From Zophobihabitans entericus (GTDB taxonomy: Bacteria > Pseudomonadota > Gammaproteobacteria > Enterobacterales > Orbaceae): a stretch of 64,000 nt of DNA. The stretch covers positions 1,959,418 through 2,023,417 of the forward strand of contig NZ_CP050253.1 of the NCBI RefSeq assembly GCF_011745665.1. The letters run 5' to 3'. Positions 1 to 10,259 of this stretch are shown here, in pieces. The notes under the pieces are model-generated. The model was given only the letters and a program-made list of their open reading frames with translations, ran no database searches and was not told the DNA's origin. Every line of letters starts with the position of its first letter. Position 1 is the first letter of the stretch. The position numbers were made by a program, and so were the translations under genes.

Positions 1-2
1 TG

Positions 3-1988
3 ATCGGAGATAACTGCGGTTCAGCCCAGCATATGTTGCTACTGGAAGAGTTTTACCGGACAGCGAATGTGTTAGCTGGCAAATTGTTACTTTGGTATCG
101 TATTCCTTCTGACTTAACCCTAAATGACGTGACATATTCTTCTTATGAAGAGTGCGTACAAGCATTGATTAATGAAAAAGCGATTAATCCGGATGACTGG
201 TTAGATTTTGGCTCATTTGTGTCACTATCTGCAGAAGAGTACTTTGGTGCCAGCTTGTGGCAATTATATAAGAGTATTGATTCACCTTATAAAGCGGTGC
301 TTAAAACATTACTGCTTGAGGCTTATTCCTGGGAATACCCAAATAATCGACCTGTTGCCTATGAAATTAAAGAACTCATTCACCATAACAGGATGCGTTA
401 TTTCCATCTGGATCCTTACTTTATGGTGTTTAATAAAGTCACTAAGTACCTGATTGCAATTCATGATGAAGAGCGTTTGTTGCTTGCCAGACGCTGTCTA
501 TATATGAAAGTGAACGAGAAGCTTTCAATACCATCAGATAATCCAAACTGGCGCCGTCAGGCACTTACTCAGTTGGTGGGTGAATGGGGCTGGGGGATTG
601 AAGAGCTTACATATTTAGATCAATGTGATAAATGGACTATTCGTGAGGCCAGAGCCTCCCATGAAGAGTTGCTTCATGCCATGATGACCGGATATCGTAA
701 TTTATTGAATTTTGGTCGTCGTAATAACCTGGAAGCGCTAATCAGTCCGCAAGATCTGGCTATTTTGACCCGTAAACTGTATACCGCATTTGAAGTGTTA
801 CCGGGAAAAGTTTCTGTTATTAACCCTAACATAGCCAAAGATTTATCAGAGAAAAATTTAACATTCATCCATGTTAAAGAAGATCGGGTTAATCGTGCTG
901 GTTGGTACTTATATAATCAACGACCAGATATTAAGTCTATTTTAGGACACCAGTATCTGGAGTTTACCCGTAATCTGGTCAAACTAGTGGCCTGGTCATA
1001 TTTTAATGGCTTAATCTCCAAAGATACTGAGCTGTTCTTGTGGAATGGTGGTAATCGAGATAATAGTAAATTGGTTCAGCTGGTGAATGACCTAAGAGGC
1101 TATTTTCCGGTTAAAGTAGCAAGCGCTACAGAAGAGGCGCTCTATGGTCCATGTGAGATTCGTCATTTAGCTATTATTGTGAATCTGACGGATGATCCCA
1201 CTGAAGAGCTAGCTAACAATATCAAAGAGCAAGATCAACTTTCTACCAATATGCTGAGTTATGGAGAGAAAGAACGTAACTTAGTCGGTTCAATTGATCT
1301 GCTGTATCGTAACTCTTGGAATGAAATTCGTATTTTAAATTTTAGCGGTGAACTGAGCGTACTTGATGCTTTAAAAACAGTTTTAAACCGTATGCATAAA
1401 GATGCCGATGTTCCTGACTCTATTGAAATATTTTGTTATAGCAAACATTTTAAACAGGTGATTACAGAACAGCTTCGTTCTTTAATGAATAAATGTGTTG
1501 AGCTCCGTTTAACCACCTCACAAAATAACTTATCAAAGTTTAAACCACTGCGTTTAGCCGGTAATTCGTGGGGGCTATTCTTCGAGCGTTTGGGTGTTTC
1601 CCTACATCAGTTTGATAATACTATCGACTTTTATGGGGCTATCTCAAATAATAAGCTGCAAGGTCGGGCACTAAATATTTTAGATGAGACTAATGAGCTC
1701 CCGAAAGAAATTGATAGCGTGGCCAGTGAAGGAATTATCCAGTTCTTCTTTGAAGACACAGCTACAGGCTTTGATCTCTATATTCTTAACGAACATAATC
1801 AGGTAGAAATTTACCGTAATTGTAACGGGTGTAAAGAAAGCATGGTTAACGATGTGAATCAGTTTTATACGCTTGCTGATGACCGTTTTACTTTTGCTTC
1901 CAGCTCATCGGTTAATTTTAACCTTCCTCAGTTTTACCAAATCATTCATTGTGTGGATGGTCCTCGTCAGGTTGTACCGTTTAGCTAA
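3..1988 (+). CDS. cyaA: Class I adenylate cyclase, 5'-truncated by window edge
   Basis: Makes cAMP from ATP in the cytoplasm, the signal read by CRP. The frame is open to the left edge, so the N-terminal catalytic part lies outside the window; the first internal ATG at 33 is not the start. The remaining ~660 codons match the C-terminal two thirds of enterobacterial CyaA, with family landmarks such as SLSAEEYFGASLWQLYKSID, LTRKLYTAFEVLPGKV, GWYLYN, LLYRNSWNE, WGLFFERL and FNLPQFYQI. The protein ends shortly after VVPFS and lacks the roughly 30-residue tail of the E. coli enzyme. No strong terminator follows. Identity is very secure. Confidence 0.96.
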   Translation: MGDNCGSAQHMLLLEEFYRTANVLAGKLLLWYRIPSDLTLNDVTYSSYEECVQALINEKAINPDDWLDFGSFVSLSAEEYFGASLWQLYKSIDSPYKAVLKTLLLEAYSWEYPNNRPVAYEIKELIHHNRMRYFHLDPYFMVFNKVTKYLIAIHDEERLLLARRCLYMKVNEKLSIPSDNPNWRRQALTQLVGEWGWGIEELTYLDQCDKWTIREARASHEELLHAMMTGYRNLLNFGRRNNLEALISPQDLAILTRKLYTAFEVLPGKVSVINPNIAKDLSEKNLTFIHVKEDRVNRAGWYLYNQRPDIKSILGHQYLEFTRNLVKLVAWSYFNGLISKDTELFLWNGGNRDNSKLVQLVNDLRGYFPVKVASATEEALYGPCEIRHLAIIVNLTDDPTEELANNIKEQDQLSTNMLSYGEKERNLVGSIDLLYRNSWNEIRILNFSGELSVLDALKTVLNRMHKDADVPDSIEIFCYSKHFKQVITEQLRSLMNKCVELRLTTSQNNLSKFKPLRLAGNSWGLFFERLGVSLHQFDNTIDFYGAISNNKLQGRALNILDETNELPKEIDSVASEGIIQFFFEDTATGFDLYILNEHNQVEIYRNCNGCKESMVNDVNQFYTLADDRFTFASSSSVNFNLPQFYQIIHCVDGPRQVVPFS

Positions 1989-2171
1989 AATTGGCGAATA
2001 ATACTTTTTGGCTAAAATTAATTTTTTATTTTTTTATGATTTCAATTGTAACTAATTGATTTTATTGTATATTTTAAAGATTTCTTTAATGAATAAAGTA
2101 ATAACATGATGAAAATTAATCAGAAACATAAAAAACATACCAATTTATTGATAAATAATATTAAAATGTTG

Positions 2172-2199
2172 GGAACTTTTTTGAAATTTTAAACTCTAA
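2172..2199 (+). promoter_or_regulatory. Sigma-E type promoter of rpoE
   Basis: GGAACTT at 2172-2178 is followed, after a 16-base spacer, by TCTAA at 2195-2199. This fits the known sigma-E consensus (GGAACTT, about 16 bases, TCTGA-like), about 73 bases before the rpoE start. It implies autoregulation of the rpoE operon, as known in E. coli. Seen in sequence; function inferred. Confidence 0.75.
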
Positions 2200-2230
2200 C
2201 CTTGTGAATGTGCATTGATTGAATAAATAT

Positions 2231-2272
2231 TCAGGCCGTCAGAAGGTTGATTAATTAGTGGAGATGGCCTGA
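2231..2272 (+). promoter_or_regulatory. Inverted repeat enclosing the rpoE ribosome site
   Basis: TCAGGCC (2231-2237) and its exact complement GGCCTGA (2266-2272) flank the GGAG ribosome site; the second arm abuts the ATG at 2273. If the arms pair in the mRNA the start region would be closed in a 28-base loop. No RseD-like leader peptide is evident. A regulatory role is inference. Confidence 0.35.
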
Positions 2273-2842
2273 ATGAGTGAGCAAGTGGCCGATCAAGTAT
2301 TGGTTGAACGTGTTCTGCAAGGGGATAAAAATGCATTTAATCTATTGGTGATTCGTTACCAAAATAGATTATCTCATTTAGTCTCACGCTACGTTCTACA
2401 GGCAGAGGTGCCTGACGTAGTGCAGGAAACGTTTATCAAGGCTTATCGATCTTTAGCTTCTTTCAAAGGGGAAAGTATTTTTTATACCTGGTTGTATCGC
2501 ATTGCGGTCAACACGGCGAAAAACTACCTGACCGCTCAAGGCCGGCGCCCACCATCATCAGATATTGATGTGGTTGATGCAGAAAATTATGAAAGTGCAG
2601 ACTCATTGCGTGATATAGATAACCCGGAAAACTTAATGTTATCTAATGAAATTAAAAAAGTCGTTTTTGATGCAATAGAGGCGTTGCCAGAAGATTTAAA
2701 AACAGCGATTACCCTGCGTGAGATTGATGGTTTAAGTTACGAAGAAATCGCTGAAATAATGGATACACCTGTTGGAACTGTACGCTCGAGAATTTTTAGA
2801 GCGCGGGAAGCAATAGATGAAAAGCTCAAACCGCTAATTTAG
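2273..2842 (+). CDS. rpoE: RNA polymerase sigma-E factor
   Basis: ECF sigma factor that directs transcription of the envelope-stress regulon. At 189 aa it is close to E. coli RpoE (191 aa). Region 2 is visible around residues 20-90 (PDVVQETFIKAYRSLASFKG, then YTWLYRIAVNTAKNYL). Region 4 with its helix-turn-helix is at about 130-185 (LPEDLKTAITLREIDGLSYE, then IAEIMDTPVGTVRSRIFRAR). The ATG at 2273 has GGAG 10 bases upstream. It is first in an operon with its anti-sigma genes rseA and rseB and is preceded by a sigma-E-type promoter. Confidence 0.97.
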   Translation: MSEQVADQVLVERVLQGDKNAFNLLVIRYQNRLSHLVSRYVLQAEVPDVVQETFIKAYRSLASFKGESIFYTWLYRIAVNTAKNYLTAQGRRPPSSDIDVVDAENYESADSLRDIDNPENLMLSNEIKKVVFDAIEALPEDLKTAITLREIDGLSYEEIAEIMDTPVGTVRSRIFRAREAIDEKLKPLI

Positions 2843-2913
2843 TCACAGTAGTTAGAGTTATAGTAAAAAGATATTTTTTGATTATTAATTGTACAAATTA
2901 AGGTATTCAAATT

Positions 2914-3477
2914 ATGCAAAAACAGACGCTTTCTTCATTAATGGATGGTGAATTAGTTGATAATATTGACTTATCTGCTATTACAGAAGAAGTGCAACAG
3001 GATTGGCATCGTTATCATATCATCCGTGAAAGTATGCGTGGGTCAGTACATTCACAATGTGTTAACCTTGATATGACCAGCCAAATTGCCAGTATTATTG
3101 CCAATGAAACCATTGAGCCTGTGATGAATGATCAGCCAGATCTCAGCAAGCAAGCACCGGTTAAAGTGAAGAATTTATTCTGGAGTAAAGTTATTGATGT
3201 AACTTCTCGCATCGGACAAGTTGGTTTAGCTGCTTGTGTAACACTTGCTATTATTGCCGGTGTGCAATTATACAGTAACGATCAGGGAGCTGGTGATGTG
3301 CCTGTCATAAATACAGTACCAATTGGGGTGCAAGTTTCTCCAGTTGGGGGAACACTTTCTCAGGACAACAGCAAATATCAAATTAATGAAAGTACGATAG
3401 ATAAACAAGAGTCAGAAAAAATTCATCTATTACTACAAGATTACGAGTTACAAAAACGTTTAAATGCAAACCGATAG
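2914..3477 (+). CDS. rseA: Anti-sigma-E factor RseA
   Basis: Inner-membrane anti-sigma factor that holds RpoE until cleaved by the DegS/RseP cascade. The N-terminal cytoplasmic domain (residues 1-85, starting MQKQTLSSLMDGELVDN and containing QQDWHRYHIIRE) is typical. One membrane segment lies at about 103-120, followed by a periplasmic tail of ~65 residues. It is 187 aa against 216 in E. coli, the shortening being in the periplasmic half. It lies 71 bases after rpoE and overlaps rseB by 14 bases. Confidence 0.93.
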   Translation: MQKQTLSSLMDGELVDNIDLSAITEEVQQDWHRYHIIRESMRGSVHSQCVNLDMTSQIASIIANETIEPVMNDQPDLSKQAPVKVKNLFWSKVIDVTSRIGQVGLAACVTLAIIAGVQLYSNDQGAGDVPVINTVPIGVQVSPVGGTLSQDNSKYQINESTIDKQESEKIHLLLQDYELQKRLNANR

Positions 3478-4525
3478 TTTTGTGCTTTTATCATTAAAAT
3501 CGCTGACTGCTTTGACTTGTCGTAAAGTAGTAGCGGTTTTTTTATCGCTAATTTCATTTGCTCTTAGTCCTGCTGTCATGGCAGAACAAACAGAGACAAT
3601 CAACCAAGCCAGCGCAGTTATCGAATCTCCTCAGGCAAATGGAATATCACTTAGTAGTGTGCAACTACTGAATAATATGCAGGACGCTGTTCTTAGCCAA
3701 AATTATCAGATCTCTTTTATCAATACCGAAAATGGTAAGTTAACTGATGCGTTTAAGTTTCGACATATTATCGTCGACGACAAGCCATTGGCACAGCTCC
3801 TTTATCTTGATGGACCCGCGAAAGAAATACTCTTACGTAACAATATTGTGAGCTACTTTCAGTTAGATAACGAGTCGTTTTCATTGAATAGTTCTCGTAT
3901 TATCGAGGCTTTTCCGGATGTCGTTTTTAATAATTTTAATACGCTTGCCAATTACTATGATTTTTTCCCATTAGGAAAAGCCAGAGCGGCAAATCGTAGT
4001 TGTCAGCTTGTGCGTATTGTATCTAAAGATAAAGATCGCTATAGCTATATCATCTGGATCGATGATAAAACCTTCTTACCACTACGTGTTGATTTGTTTG
4101 ATATGAATAACGCGCTGCTGGAACAATTTAAAGTTGTCGAACTTGAGTCAATTGAAGATCCGGCTGATTTTGAAAATTATGTGACTAAAACACCTTATCC
4201 AGTCCTATTGGCCGCAGAAGATGTAAAACCTGAAAGTGATACCTGGGAGCTGACAACACTGCCAGCCGGGTTCAAAGAGTTGTCTTATTCATCCCTGAAT
4301 TTCCAGCAGGAAACGATTAGTTCTAAGTTATTCTCTGATGGCGTATTTTCTTTTACTATTAACGTCTCAAATTCAGCTGGAGATAATAAAAATCATGCGA
4401 TACTGCGTGGTAGTCGTACTATCTATAATACTCATAGTAACGATAAAGATATTGTCATTATCGGTAACTTACCACTTGAGACAATTCAACAAATTGCAAA
4501 AAATATTGTAATTATTACTCACTAG
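3464..4525 (+). CDS. rseB: Sigma-E regulatory protein RseB (periplasmic)
   Basis: Periplasmic sensor that binds RseA and shields it from DegS until mislocalised lipoprotein or LPS is sensed. The N-terminus has a long signal peptide: hydrophobic stretch about 21-37, likely cut after AVMA at residue 40. The mature part has the MucB/RseB fold landmarks QNYQISFINTENGKLTDAFK, YFQLDN and LPLRVDLFDMNNALLEQFKV. The start ATG lies inside the end of rseA, implying translational coupling. The rseC gene that follows in E. coli is absent; lepA comes next. Confidence 0.93.
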   Translation: MQTDSFVLLSLKSLTALTCRKVVAVFLSLISFALSPAVMAEQTETINQASAVIESPQANGISLSSVQLLNNMQDAVLSQNYQISFINTENGKLTDAFKFRHIIVDDKPLAQLLYLDGPAKEILLRNNIVSYFQLDNESFSLNSSRIIEAFPDVVFNNFNTLANYYDFFPLGKARAANRSCQLVRIVSKDKDRYSYIIWIDDKTFLPLRVDLFDMNNALLEQFKVVELESIEDPADFENYVTKTPYPVLLAAEDVKPESDTWELTTLPAGFKELSYSSLNFQQETISSKLFSDGVFSFTINVSNSAGDNKNHAILRGSRTIYNTHSNDKDIVIIGNLPLETIQQIAKNIVIITH

Positions 4526-4631
4526 TCTCTATCTAAAACTATGCTTAGCACTGATTAATGTGTAAAATGCACGACATTAAAATATTCTCTATTCAGTTTA
4601 TTAAAGCGACAGTAATCTTAGATATATAATT

Positions 4632-6428
4632 ATGAATAAAAACATTAGAAACTTCTCAATTATTGCCCATATTGATCATGGTAAATCAACATTATCCGAT
4701 CGTATTATCCAGATTTGTGGTGGTTTATCTGACCGTGAAATGGAAGCTCAGGTTCTTGATTCAATGGATCTGGAACGGGAGCGTGGTATTACGATTAAAG
4801 CCCAAAGTGTAACTTTAGATTACCATGCACAAAATGGTGAGACTTATCAGCTTAACTTTATCGACACCCCGGGGCACGTTGACTTTTCATATGAGGTATC
4901 ACGATCACTGGCTGCTTGTGAAGGTGCTTTACTGGTAGTTGACGCAGGTCAGGGAGTAGAAGCCCAGACTCTGGCTAACTGCTACACGGCGATCGAAATG
5001 GATTTAGAAGTGGTTCCTGTTCTGAATAAAATTGATTTACCTGCAGCTGAACCTGAACGCGTCGCTGAAGAGATTGAAGATATCGTTGGTATTGATGCGA
5101 CAGATGCTGTGCGCTGTTCAGCTAAAACCGGTGTTGGTGTTGTTGATGTGATTGAGCGCTTAGTGCGTGATATTCCACCACCAGAAGGTGATTCTGATGC
5201 ACCACTACAGGCACTGATTATTGACTCATGGTTTGACAACTACTTAGGTGTTGTTTCTTTAATTCGCGTAAAAAATGGTGTACTACGTAAAGGCGATAAA
5301 ATTAAAGTCATGAGTACAGGTATGACTTACAACGTTGATCGTTTAGGTATCTCAACACCAAAACAAATTGATAAAGATGTATTAAATTGTGGTGAAGTGG
5401 GCTGGGTTGTCTGTGCGATTAAAGATATTCAGGGGGCTCCAGTAGGTGATACCTTAACTCTGGCTCGTAATCCTGCTGATAAAGCATTGCCAGGATTTAA
5501 AAAAGTAAAACCACAAGTTTATGCAGGTCTATTCCCAACTAGTTCTGATGATTATGAAGCATTTAGAGATGCACTGGCTAAACTTAGTTTAAATGATGCC
5601 TCACTATTCTACGAACCAGAAACATCCAGCGCACTTGGCTTTGGTTTCCGCTGCGGATTCTTAGGCCTGCTGCACATGGAGATTATTCAGGAACGTCTGG
5701 AACGTGAATATGACCTTGACTTGATTACAACCGCACCAACCGTTATTTATGAAGTATTAACCACTTCTAATGAAACCATTTATGTTGATAGCCCGGCTAA
5801 GTTACCTGCGCTAAATAATATTTTAGAACTTCGTGAACCGATCGCAGAATGTAATATTTTAGTGCCGCAAACTTATTTAGGTAATGTCATAACGCTATGT
5901 GTTGAAAAACGCGGCGTACAAACGAATATGGTCTACCATGGCAATCAGGTTGCGCTAACGTATGAAATTCCAATGGCAGAAGTGGTTCTTGATTTCTTTG
6001 ATAAATTAAAATCAACTTCACGTGGTTATGCTTCACTGGATTACAGCTTTAAACGCTTCCAGACTTCTGACATGGTTCGTTTAGATGTATTATTAAACGG
6101 TGAACGTGTTGATGCCTTAGCCATTATTACTCACCGTGCTAATGCGCCATATCGTGGCAGAGAGCTGGTTGAAAAAATGAAAGATTTAATTCATCGTCAA
6201 CAGTTTGATATCGCTATTCAGGCAGCTATTGGTAATCATATTATTGCCCGCTCGACGGTTAAACAATTACGTAAAAACGTACTGGCAAAATGTTACGGTG
6301 GGGACGTCAGTCGTAAGAAGAAACTTCTGCAAAAACAAAAAGAAGGTAAAAAACGTATGAAACAAGTAGGTAATGTTGAATTACCACAAGAAGCGTTTTT
6401 AGCGATACTGCACGTTGGTAAAGAGTAA
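4632..6428 (+). CDS. lepA: Elongation factor 4 (back-translocating GTPase LepA)
   Basis: Ribosome-binding translational GTPase that acts on stalled or mistranslocated ribosomes. The 598 aa length matches the family. G motifs are seen: G1 AHIDHGKST (about residues 11-19), [18 protein letters not shown] and NKIDLP. The LepA-specific C-terminal domain is present ([20 protein letters not shown], then [15 protein letters not shown]). It lies 106 bases after rseB and is followed by an intrinsic terminator. Confidence 0.98.
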   Translation: MNKNIRNFSIIAHIDHGKSTLSDRIIQICGGLSDREMEAQVLDSMDLERERGITIKAQSVTLDYHAQNGETYQLNFIDTPGHVDFSYEVSRSLAACEGALLVVDAGQGVEAQTLANCYTAIEMDLEVVPVLNKIDLPAAEPERVAEEIEDIVGIDATDAVRCSAKTGVGVVDVIERLVRDIPPPEGDSDAPLQALIIDSWFDNYLGVVSLIRVKNGVLRKGDKIKVMSTGMTYNVDRLGISTPKQIDKDVLNCGEVGWVVCAIKDIQGAPVGDTLTLARNPADKALPGFKKVKPQVYAGLFPTSSDDYEAFRDALAKLSLNDASLFYEPETSSALGFGFRCGFLGLLHMEIIQERLEREYDLDLITTAPTVIYEVLTTSNETIYVDSPAKLPALNNILELREPIAECNILVPQTYLGNVITLCVEKRGVQTNMVYHGNQVALTYEIPMAEVVLDFFDKLKSTSRGYASLDYSFKRFQTSDMVRLDVLLNGERVDALAIITHRANAPYRGRELVEKMKDLIHRQQFDIAIQAAIGNHIIARSTVKQLRKNVLAKCYGGDVSRKKKLLQKQKEGKKRMKQVGNVELPQEAFLAILHVGKE

Positions 6429-6461
6429 ATTTGCTGACTTTTTAAACTAAAAAATCAAAGG

Positions 6462-6486
6462 AAGCCTATGATAAATAGGCTTTTTT
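6462..6486 (+). terminator. Intrinsic terminator after lepA
   Basis: AAGCCTAT (6462-6469) and ATAGGCTT (6475-6482) form a perfect 8-bp stem with a 5-base loop, and the T run continues to 6486. Confidence 0.85.
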
Positions 6487-6887
6487 ATTACTTTATAAAA
6501 TAAGTAGTTAACACAACTTTTTCAAATTTCTTCGTATATTTGTACGAGAATTCGATTCCCATTTCCTATATGATGCGATACTATTAACAGCGAAATACTA
6601 AGTTTAGTTAGTATAAATTTATCACTAAAGTTTTGTTATCTTTAGTTTTAGGTTGTGTACCAACTGTAACGTTACATAGTATTTTTCCTATTATTACTTT
6701 GGCGTCTATATATAATATAGGCGCTCTTTTTTTATTAGCAGAATAAAGTCAGACAACTAACAGAGACTTGCTAATACATATCTTATATTGCAATAAAATC
6801 ATCCAGTTAATATTTTATTCAATAAATTGTAAGATTCACGGTATAATATCTCATTTCAGGTTAAATAACCCTTGTAGAGGAAACACA
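6487..6887 (+). other. lepA-lepB intergenic region with several hairpins
   Basis: No coding sequence is seen in this stretch. It holds a hairpin ACTAAAG/CTTTAGT (6624-6630, 6640-6646), a perfect 12-base palindrome TGTAACGTTACA (6665-6676), and a terminator-like hairpin GCGTCTATA/TATAGGCGC (6702-6710, 6716-6724, one G-T pair) followed by TCTTTTTTT. It could be a long regulated leader of lepB or a small RNA ending at about 6731. A longer lepB frame starting at 6768 is open but unlikely. Confidence 0.35.
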
Positions 6888-7883
6888 ATGGCGGGATCAT
6901 TTGCCATCATATTGACGGTAGCGACATTTATTACAGGTATTTTGTGGTGTTTAGAAAGATTTAAGTGGGCTCCAGCTAGACAACGGAAAGTTGAAGAAGT
7001 TAGAAAACAAACAGAAGGAAAGATTGACGGTAATGTCCTTGCTGAAGTAGGAAAACCTAAAAACTGGGTAGATTCTTTAGCTTCGCTATTTCCTGTATTG
7101 TTTGTGGTATTTGTGATCCGTTCATTTATTTATGAACCGTTTCAGATTCCGTCAGGCTCTATGATGCCAAATTTACTTGTTGGTGATTTTATTGCAGTCG
7201 AGAAGTTTGCTTATGGTATTAAAGATCCAATCACTAACACGACATTGATTCCAACTGGTACACCGGAACGTGGTGACGTTGTGGTGTTTAAATATCCAAG
7301 AGATACACGTATTGATTTTATTAAACGTGTGGTAGGCCTGCCAGGTGATAAGATTACTTATAATGCCAATACTAAACAAGTGACTATTTACCCTGCATGT
7401 CAGGAAGATGAAGTGAACTGTCAGACCACTTCAACGACAACGCTTAACCTGCAATATTCACCTGTCGTTGATAGTAACTGGCAGCAAGTTTTCTCTGAAA
7501 CATCAACAAATTTTTATACATTATCTCAGTTTGAAGATATCAAGGGTAATTTACCACGTAATACCCCTAACTTTAATCTGAAAACCCGAACCGAACATTT
7601 AGGTGAAGATGAACACGCGATTTTAACGCTACCAATGGTTATTTATCAACCGCGTGATTTTTATAAACAAGCTGACTTACCTTCAGGTGAATGGATCGTT
7701 CCGGAAGGGCAATATTTCATGATGGGCGATAACCGTGATAATAGCGAAGATAGCCGTTTCTGGGGATTTGTTCCGGAGAAGAATCTGGTTGGACGAGCTA
7801 CATTCATCTGGCTCAGTTTAGAGAAACAACCTGATGAATGGCCAACAGGCATTCGATTCAGTCAGATGGGTAGAATTAAATAA
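6888..7883 (+). CDS. lepB: Signal peptidase I
   Basis: Inner-membrane serine protease that cuts signal peptides from exported proteins. The ATG at 6888 is chosen over an upstream frame extension because AGAGG sits 7-8 bases before it and the N-terminus (MAGSFAIILTVATFITGILW) aligns with E. coli LepB. This gives 331 aa against 324. The catalytic Ser is in PSGSMMPN (residue 91), the Lys in DFIKRVVG (residue 146), and GDNRDNSEDSRFWG is conserved. There are two N-terminal membrane segments. rnc follows at once. Confidence 0.96.
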   Translation: MAGSFAIILTVATFITGILWCLERFKWAPARQRKVEEVRKQTEGKIDGNVLAEVGKPKNWVDSLASLFPVLFVVFVIRSFIYEPFQIPSGSMMPNLLVGDFIAVEKFAYGIKDPITNTTLIPTGTPERGDVVVFKYPRDTRIDFIKRVVGLPGDKITYNANTKQVTIYPACQEDEVNCQTTSTTTLNLQYSPVVDSNWQQVFSETSTNFYTLSQFEDIKGNLPRNTPNFNLKTRTEHLGEDEHAILTLPMVIYQPRDFYKQADLPSGEWIVPEGQYFMMGDNRDNSEDSRFWGFVPEKNLVGRATFIWLSLEKQPDEWPTGIRFSQMGRIK

Positions 7884-7892
7884 GTGAATATT

Positions 7893-8573
7893 ATGCATTC
7901 TTTATCTATAGAGCGCTTACAAAAACAACTTGGTTACCGCTTTAACAAGATTGAGCTGCTACAGCAAGCTTTAACACATCGTAGTGCGGATAAGTCGCAC
8001 AATGAGCGTCTGGAGTTTTTAGGTGACTCTATTTTAAGTTTTGTGATCGCGAATGAACTTTTTCATCGTTTTCCGCAGGTGGCAGAAGGTGATCTGAGCC
8101 AGATGCGCTCAACACTTGTTTGTGGACAAGCCTTGGCTGATATTGGTAAAAACTTTGATTTAGGTGATAACTTAATCCTTGGCCCGGGTGAGTTAAAAAG
8201 TGGCGGTTGCCGTCGTGAATCTATCATCTCTGATGCGGTGGAAGCCATTATTGGTGCTGTTTATCTGGATAGTGATATGGCAACTATCAGTCAACTGTTA
8301 TTACAGTGGTATCAGGAACGACTGGACGAGATTAAGCCGGGTAACAAGCAAAAAGATTCTAAAACACGTTTACAGGAATACTTACAAGGTATTCATCAGG
8401 AAAGACCGACTTATTTGATACTTGAAGTTAAAGGCTGTGATCATGAACAAGAGTTTGTGGTGCAATGCAAAATTCAGGATCAAGATCAAGAGTTTATCGG
8501 CCGTGGAGCCAGTCGCCGTAAAGCAGAACAAGCTGCCGCAGAAGAGGCGATCAATCAATTAGGAATAAAATGA
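7893..8573 (+). CDS. rnc: Ribonuclease III
   Basis: Double-strand-specific endoribonuclease for rRNA and mRNA processing. It has the signature [20 protein letters not shown] (about residues 35-55), the acidic residues of [10 protein letters not shown], and a C-terminal dsRNA-binding domain ([10 protein letters not shown] onward, ending with [13 protein letters not shown]). The ATG at 7893 gives 226 aa, the E. coli length; a GTG at 7884, one base after the lepB stop, would add three residues and cannot be excluded. Its stop overlaps the era start (ATGA). Confidence 0.96.
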   Translation: MHSLSIERLQKQLGYRFNKIELLQQALTHRSADKSHNERLEFLGDSILSFVIANELFHRFPQVAEGDLSQMRSTLVCGQALADIGKNFDLGDNLILGPGELKSGGCRRESIISDAVEAIIGAVYLDSDMATISQLLLQWYQERLDEIKPGNKQKDSKTRLQEYLQGIHQERPTYLILEVKGCDHEQEFVVQCKIQDQDQEFIGRGASRRKAEQAAAEEAINQLGIK

Positions 8574-9496
8574 CAGAAAACACTATGCAAGATGAAACTA
8601 AACAACCTCATTGTGGTTTCGTTGCAATCGTAGGTCGCCCAAACGTAGGTAAATCAACTTTACTTAATCAATTGCTTGGGCAAAAGGTATCGATTACCTC
8701 CAAAAAGCCGCAAACTACGCGTCACCGTATTATGGGGATTGATACTCAGGATAATTATCAGGCGATCTATGTGGATACACCAGGTTTGCACGTGGAAGAG
8801 AAGCGTGCAATTAATCGCTTAATGAATCGTGCTGCCAATAGTTCAATTGGTGATGTGGAGTTGGTGATTTTTGTGGTGGAAGGCACTAAGTGGAATGATG
8901 ACGATGAGATGGTGGTCAATAAACTAAAAAATCTTAAAAGCCCGGTGTTGCTGGCAATTAACAAAATTGACAATGTCACAGACAAAACCATTTTGTTACC
9001 GCATATTGCTAAAATTAGCCAAAAAATGAATTTTCTGAATGTAGTGCCGATTTGTGCTGAAACCGGTGAGGGGGTAGATACCATCGCCAAAATCGCCCGT
9101 GAGCATCTGCCTGTAGCAGAACATCACTTTCCGGAAGATTACATTACCGATCGTTCTCAACGGTTTATGGCGTCAGAAATCATTCGTGAAAAACTGATGC
9201 GCTTTTTGGGTGAAGAATTACCTTATTCAGTGACTGTTGAAATCGAACGTTTTGTGGTAAATGAAAAAGGTTATTTTGATATCAATGGTCTTATTCTGGT
9301 GGAACGTGATGGTCAAAAGAAAATGGTCATCGGTAATCAGGGACAGAAGATCAAGCAAATTGGTATTGAAGCACGCCGCGATATGCAGGAGTTTTTCCAG
9401 ACTAAAGTGCATTTAGAACTTTGGGTAAAAGTCAAAGCTGGTTGGGCTGATGATGAGCGAGCTCTACGCAGTCTTGGCTATGTTGATGATTTATAA
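8570..9496 (+). CDS. era: GTPase Era
   Basis: Essential GTPase that binds 16S rRNA and helps 30S assembly. G1 is [12 protein letters not shown] (about 22-33), switch [11 protein letters not shown]3 DTPGLH and G4 NKID. A C-terminal KH domain contains [13 protein letters not shown]. It is 308 aa, close to the family. The ATG overlaps the rnc stop by 4 bases, so translation is probably coupled; a second ATG at 8585 is possible. Confidence 0.98.
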   Translation: MTENTMQDETKQPHCGFVAIVGRPNVGKSTLLNQLLGQKVSITSKKPQTTRHRIMGIDTQDNYQAIYVDTPGLHVEEKRAINRLMNRAANSSIGDVELVIFVVEGTKWNDDDEMVVNKLKNLKSPVLLAINKIDNVTDKTILLPHIAKISQKMNFLNVVPICAETGEGVDTIAKIAREHLPVAEHHFPEDYITDRSQRFMASEIIREKLMRFLGEELPYSVTVEIERFVVNEKGYFDINGLILVERDGQKKMVIGNQGQKIKQIGIEARRDMQEFFQTKVHLELWVKVKAGWADDERALRSLGYVDDL

Positions 9497-9541
9497 GTAA
9501 TTTTTAATATTTTAACTCTTTGATTTTATTGAAGAAATTTT

Positions 9542-10234
9542 ATGAGTAATTGGCAAAGGGCATTTGTATTACATAGTCGGCCTTATAGTGAAACCAGTTT
9601 ACTTGTTGATCTTTTTGTTGAGCAAGCCGGGCGTGTGACTGTGCTTGCCAAAGGCGCCAGACGTAAGCGTTCAGCTCAAAAGGGCTCTTTGCAGCCCTTT
9701 ACGCCTTTGATTGTCCAGTATAGTGGCAGTGGTAGCCTGAAAACGCTCAGGCAGGTGGAAGCTATATCATTAGCTTTACCTCTGTCAGGGACTAGCCTCT
9801 ATAGTGCATTTTATTTGAATGAACTGGTTCACCGCGTGATTGTGGCTGAGTCAGATACAACTTCTCTCTTTCTGGAATATCTCAATTGTCTGCAATCTTT
9901 AGCACTACAGCAGCGTTCACCGGAACATGCGTTGCGTCGTTTTGAGCTGGCATTACTGGATAATCTAGGTTATACCGTTGATTTTATTCACTGCTCTGCT
10001 ACAGGTGATGATGTGGCGGATGAGATGACTTACCAATACCGGGCTGAGAAAGGCTTTATAGGAAGTCTTATTACGGATAACTATAGTTTTACCGGACGGC
10101 AATTAAAGTCACTGGCAGCAAAAGAGTTTCCGGATGGAGAGTGTTTAAAAGCGGCTAAGCGTTTTACTCGAATTGCGTTAAAGCCTTATACAGGCTCCCA
10201 GCCATTTAAAAGCCGGGAGTTGTTTAGAAAATAG
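9542..10234 (+). CDS. recO: DNA repair protein RecO
   Basis: RecF-pathway mediator that loads RecA on SSB-coated DNA and anneals strands. It has the N-terminal OB-fold ([20 protein letters not shown], with [10 protein letters not shown] near residues 37-46) and a helical C-terminal domain with YYLNEL-like [28 protein letters not shown] and SRELFRK. It is 230 aa, slightly shorter than E. coli (242). It is last in lepB-rnc-era-recO and ends 25 bases from the convergent mlaA stop. Confidence 0.95.
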   Translation: MSNWQRAFVLHSRPYSETSLLVDLFVEQAGRVTVLAKGARRKRSAQKGSLQPFTPLIVQYSGSGSLKTLRQVEAISLALPLSGTSLYSAFYLNELVHRVIVAESDTTSLFLEYLNCLQSLALQQRSPEHALRRFELALLDNLGYTVDFIHCSATGDDVADEMTYQYRAEKGFIGSLITDNYSFTGRQLKSLAAKEFPDGECLKAAKRFTRIALKPYTGSQPFKSRELFRK

Positions 10235-10259
10235 GAGTTCAGAAAAGAGGGCGAGTTGA

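Noticed and set aside
6768..6887. 40-residue N-terminal extension of LepB
   Set aside because: The extension is not like LepB and lacks a ribosome site; ATG 6888 has one and aligns with the family start.
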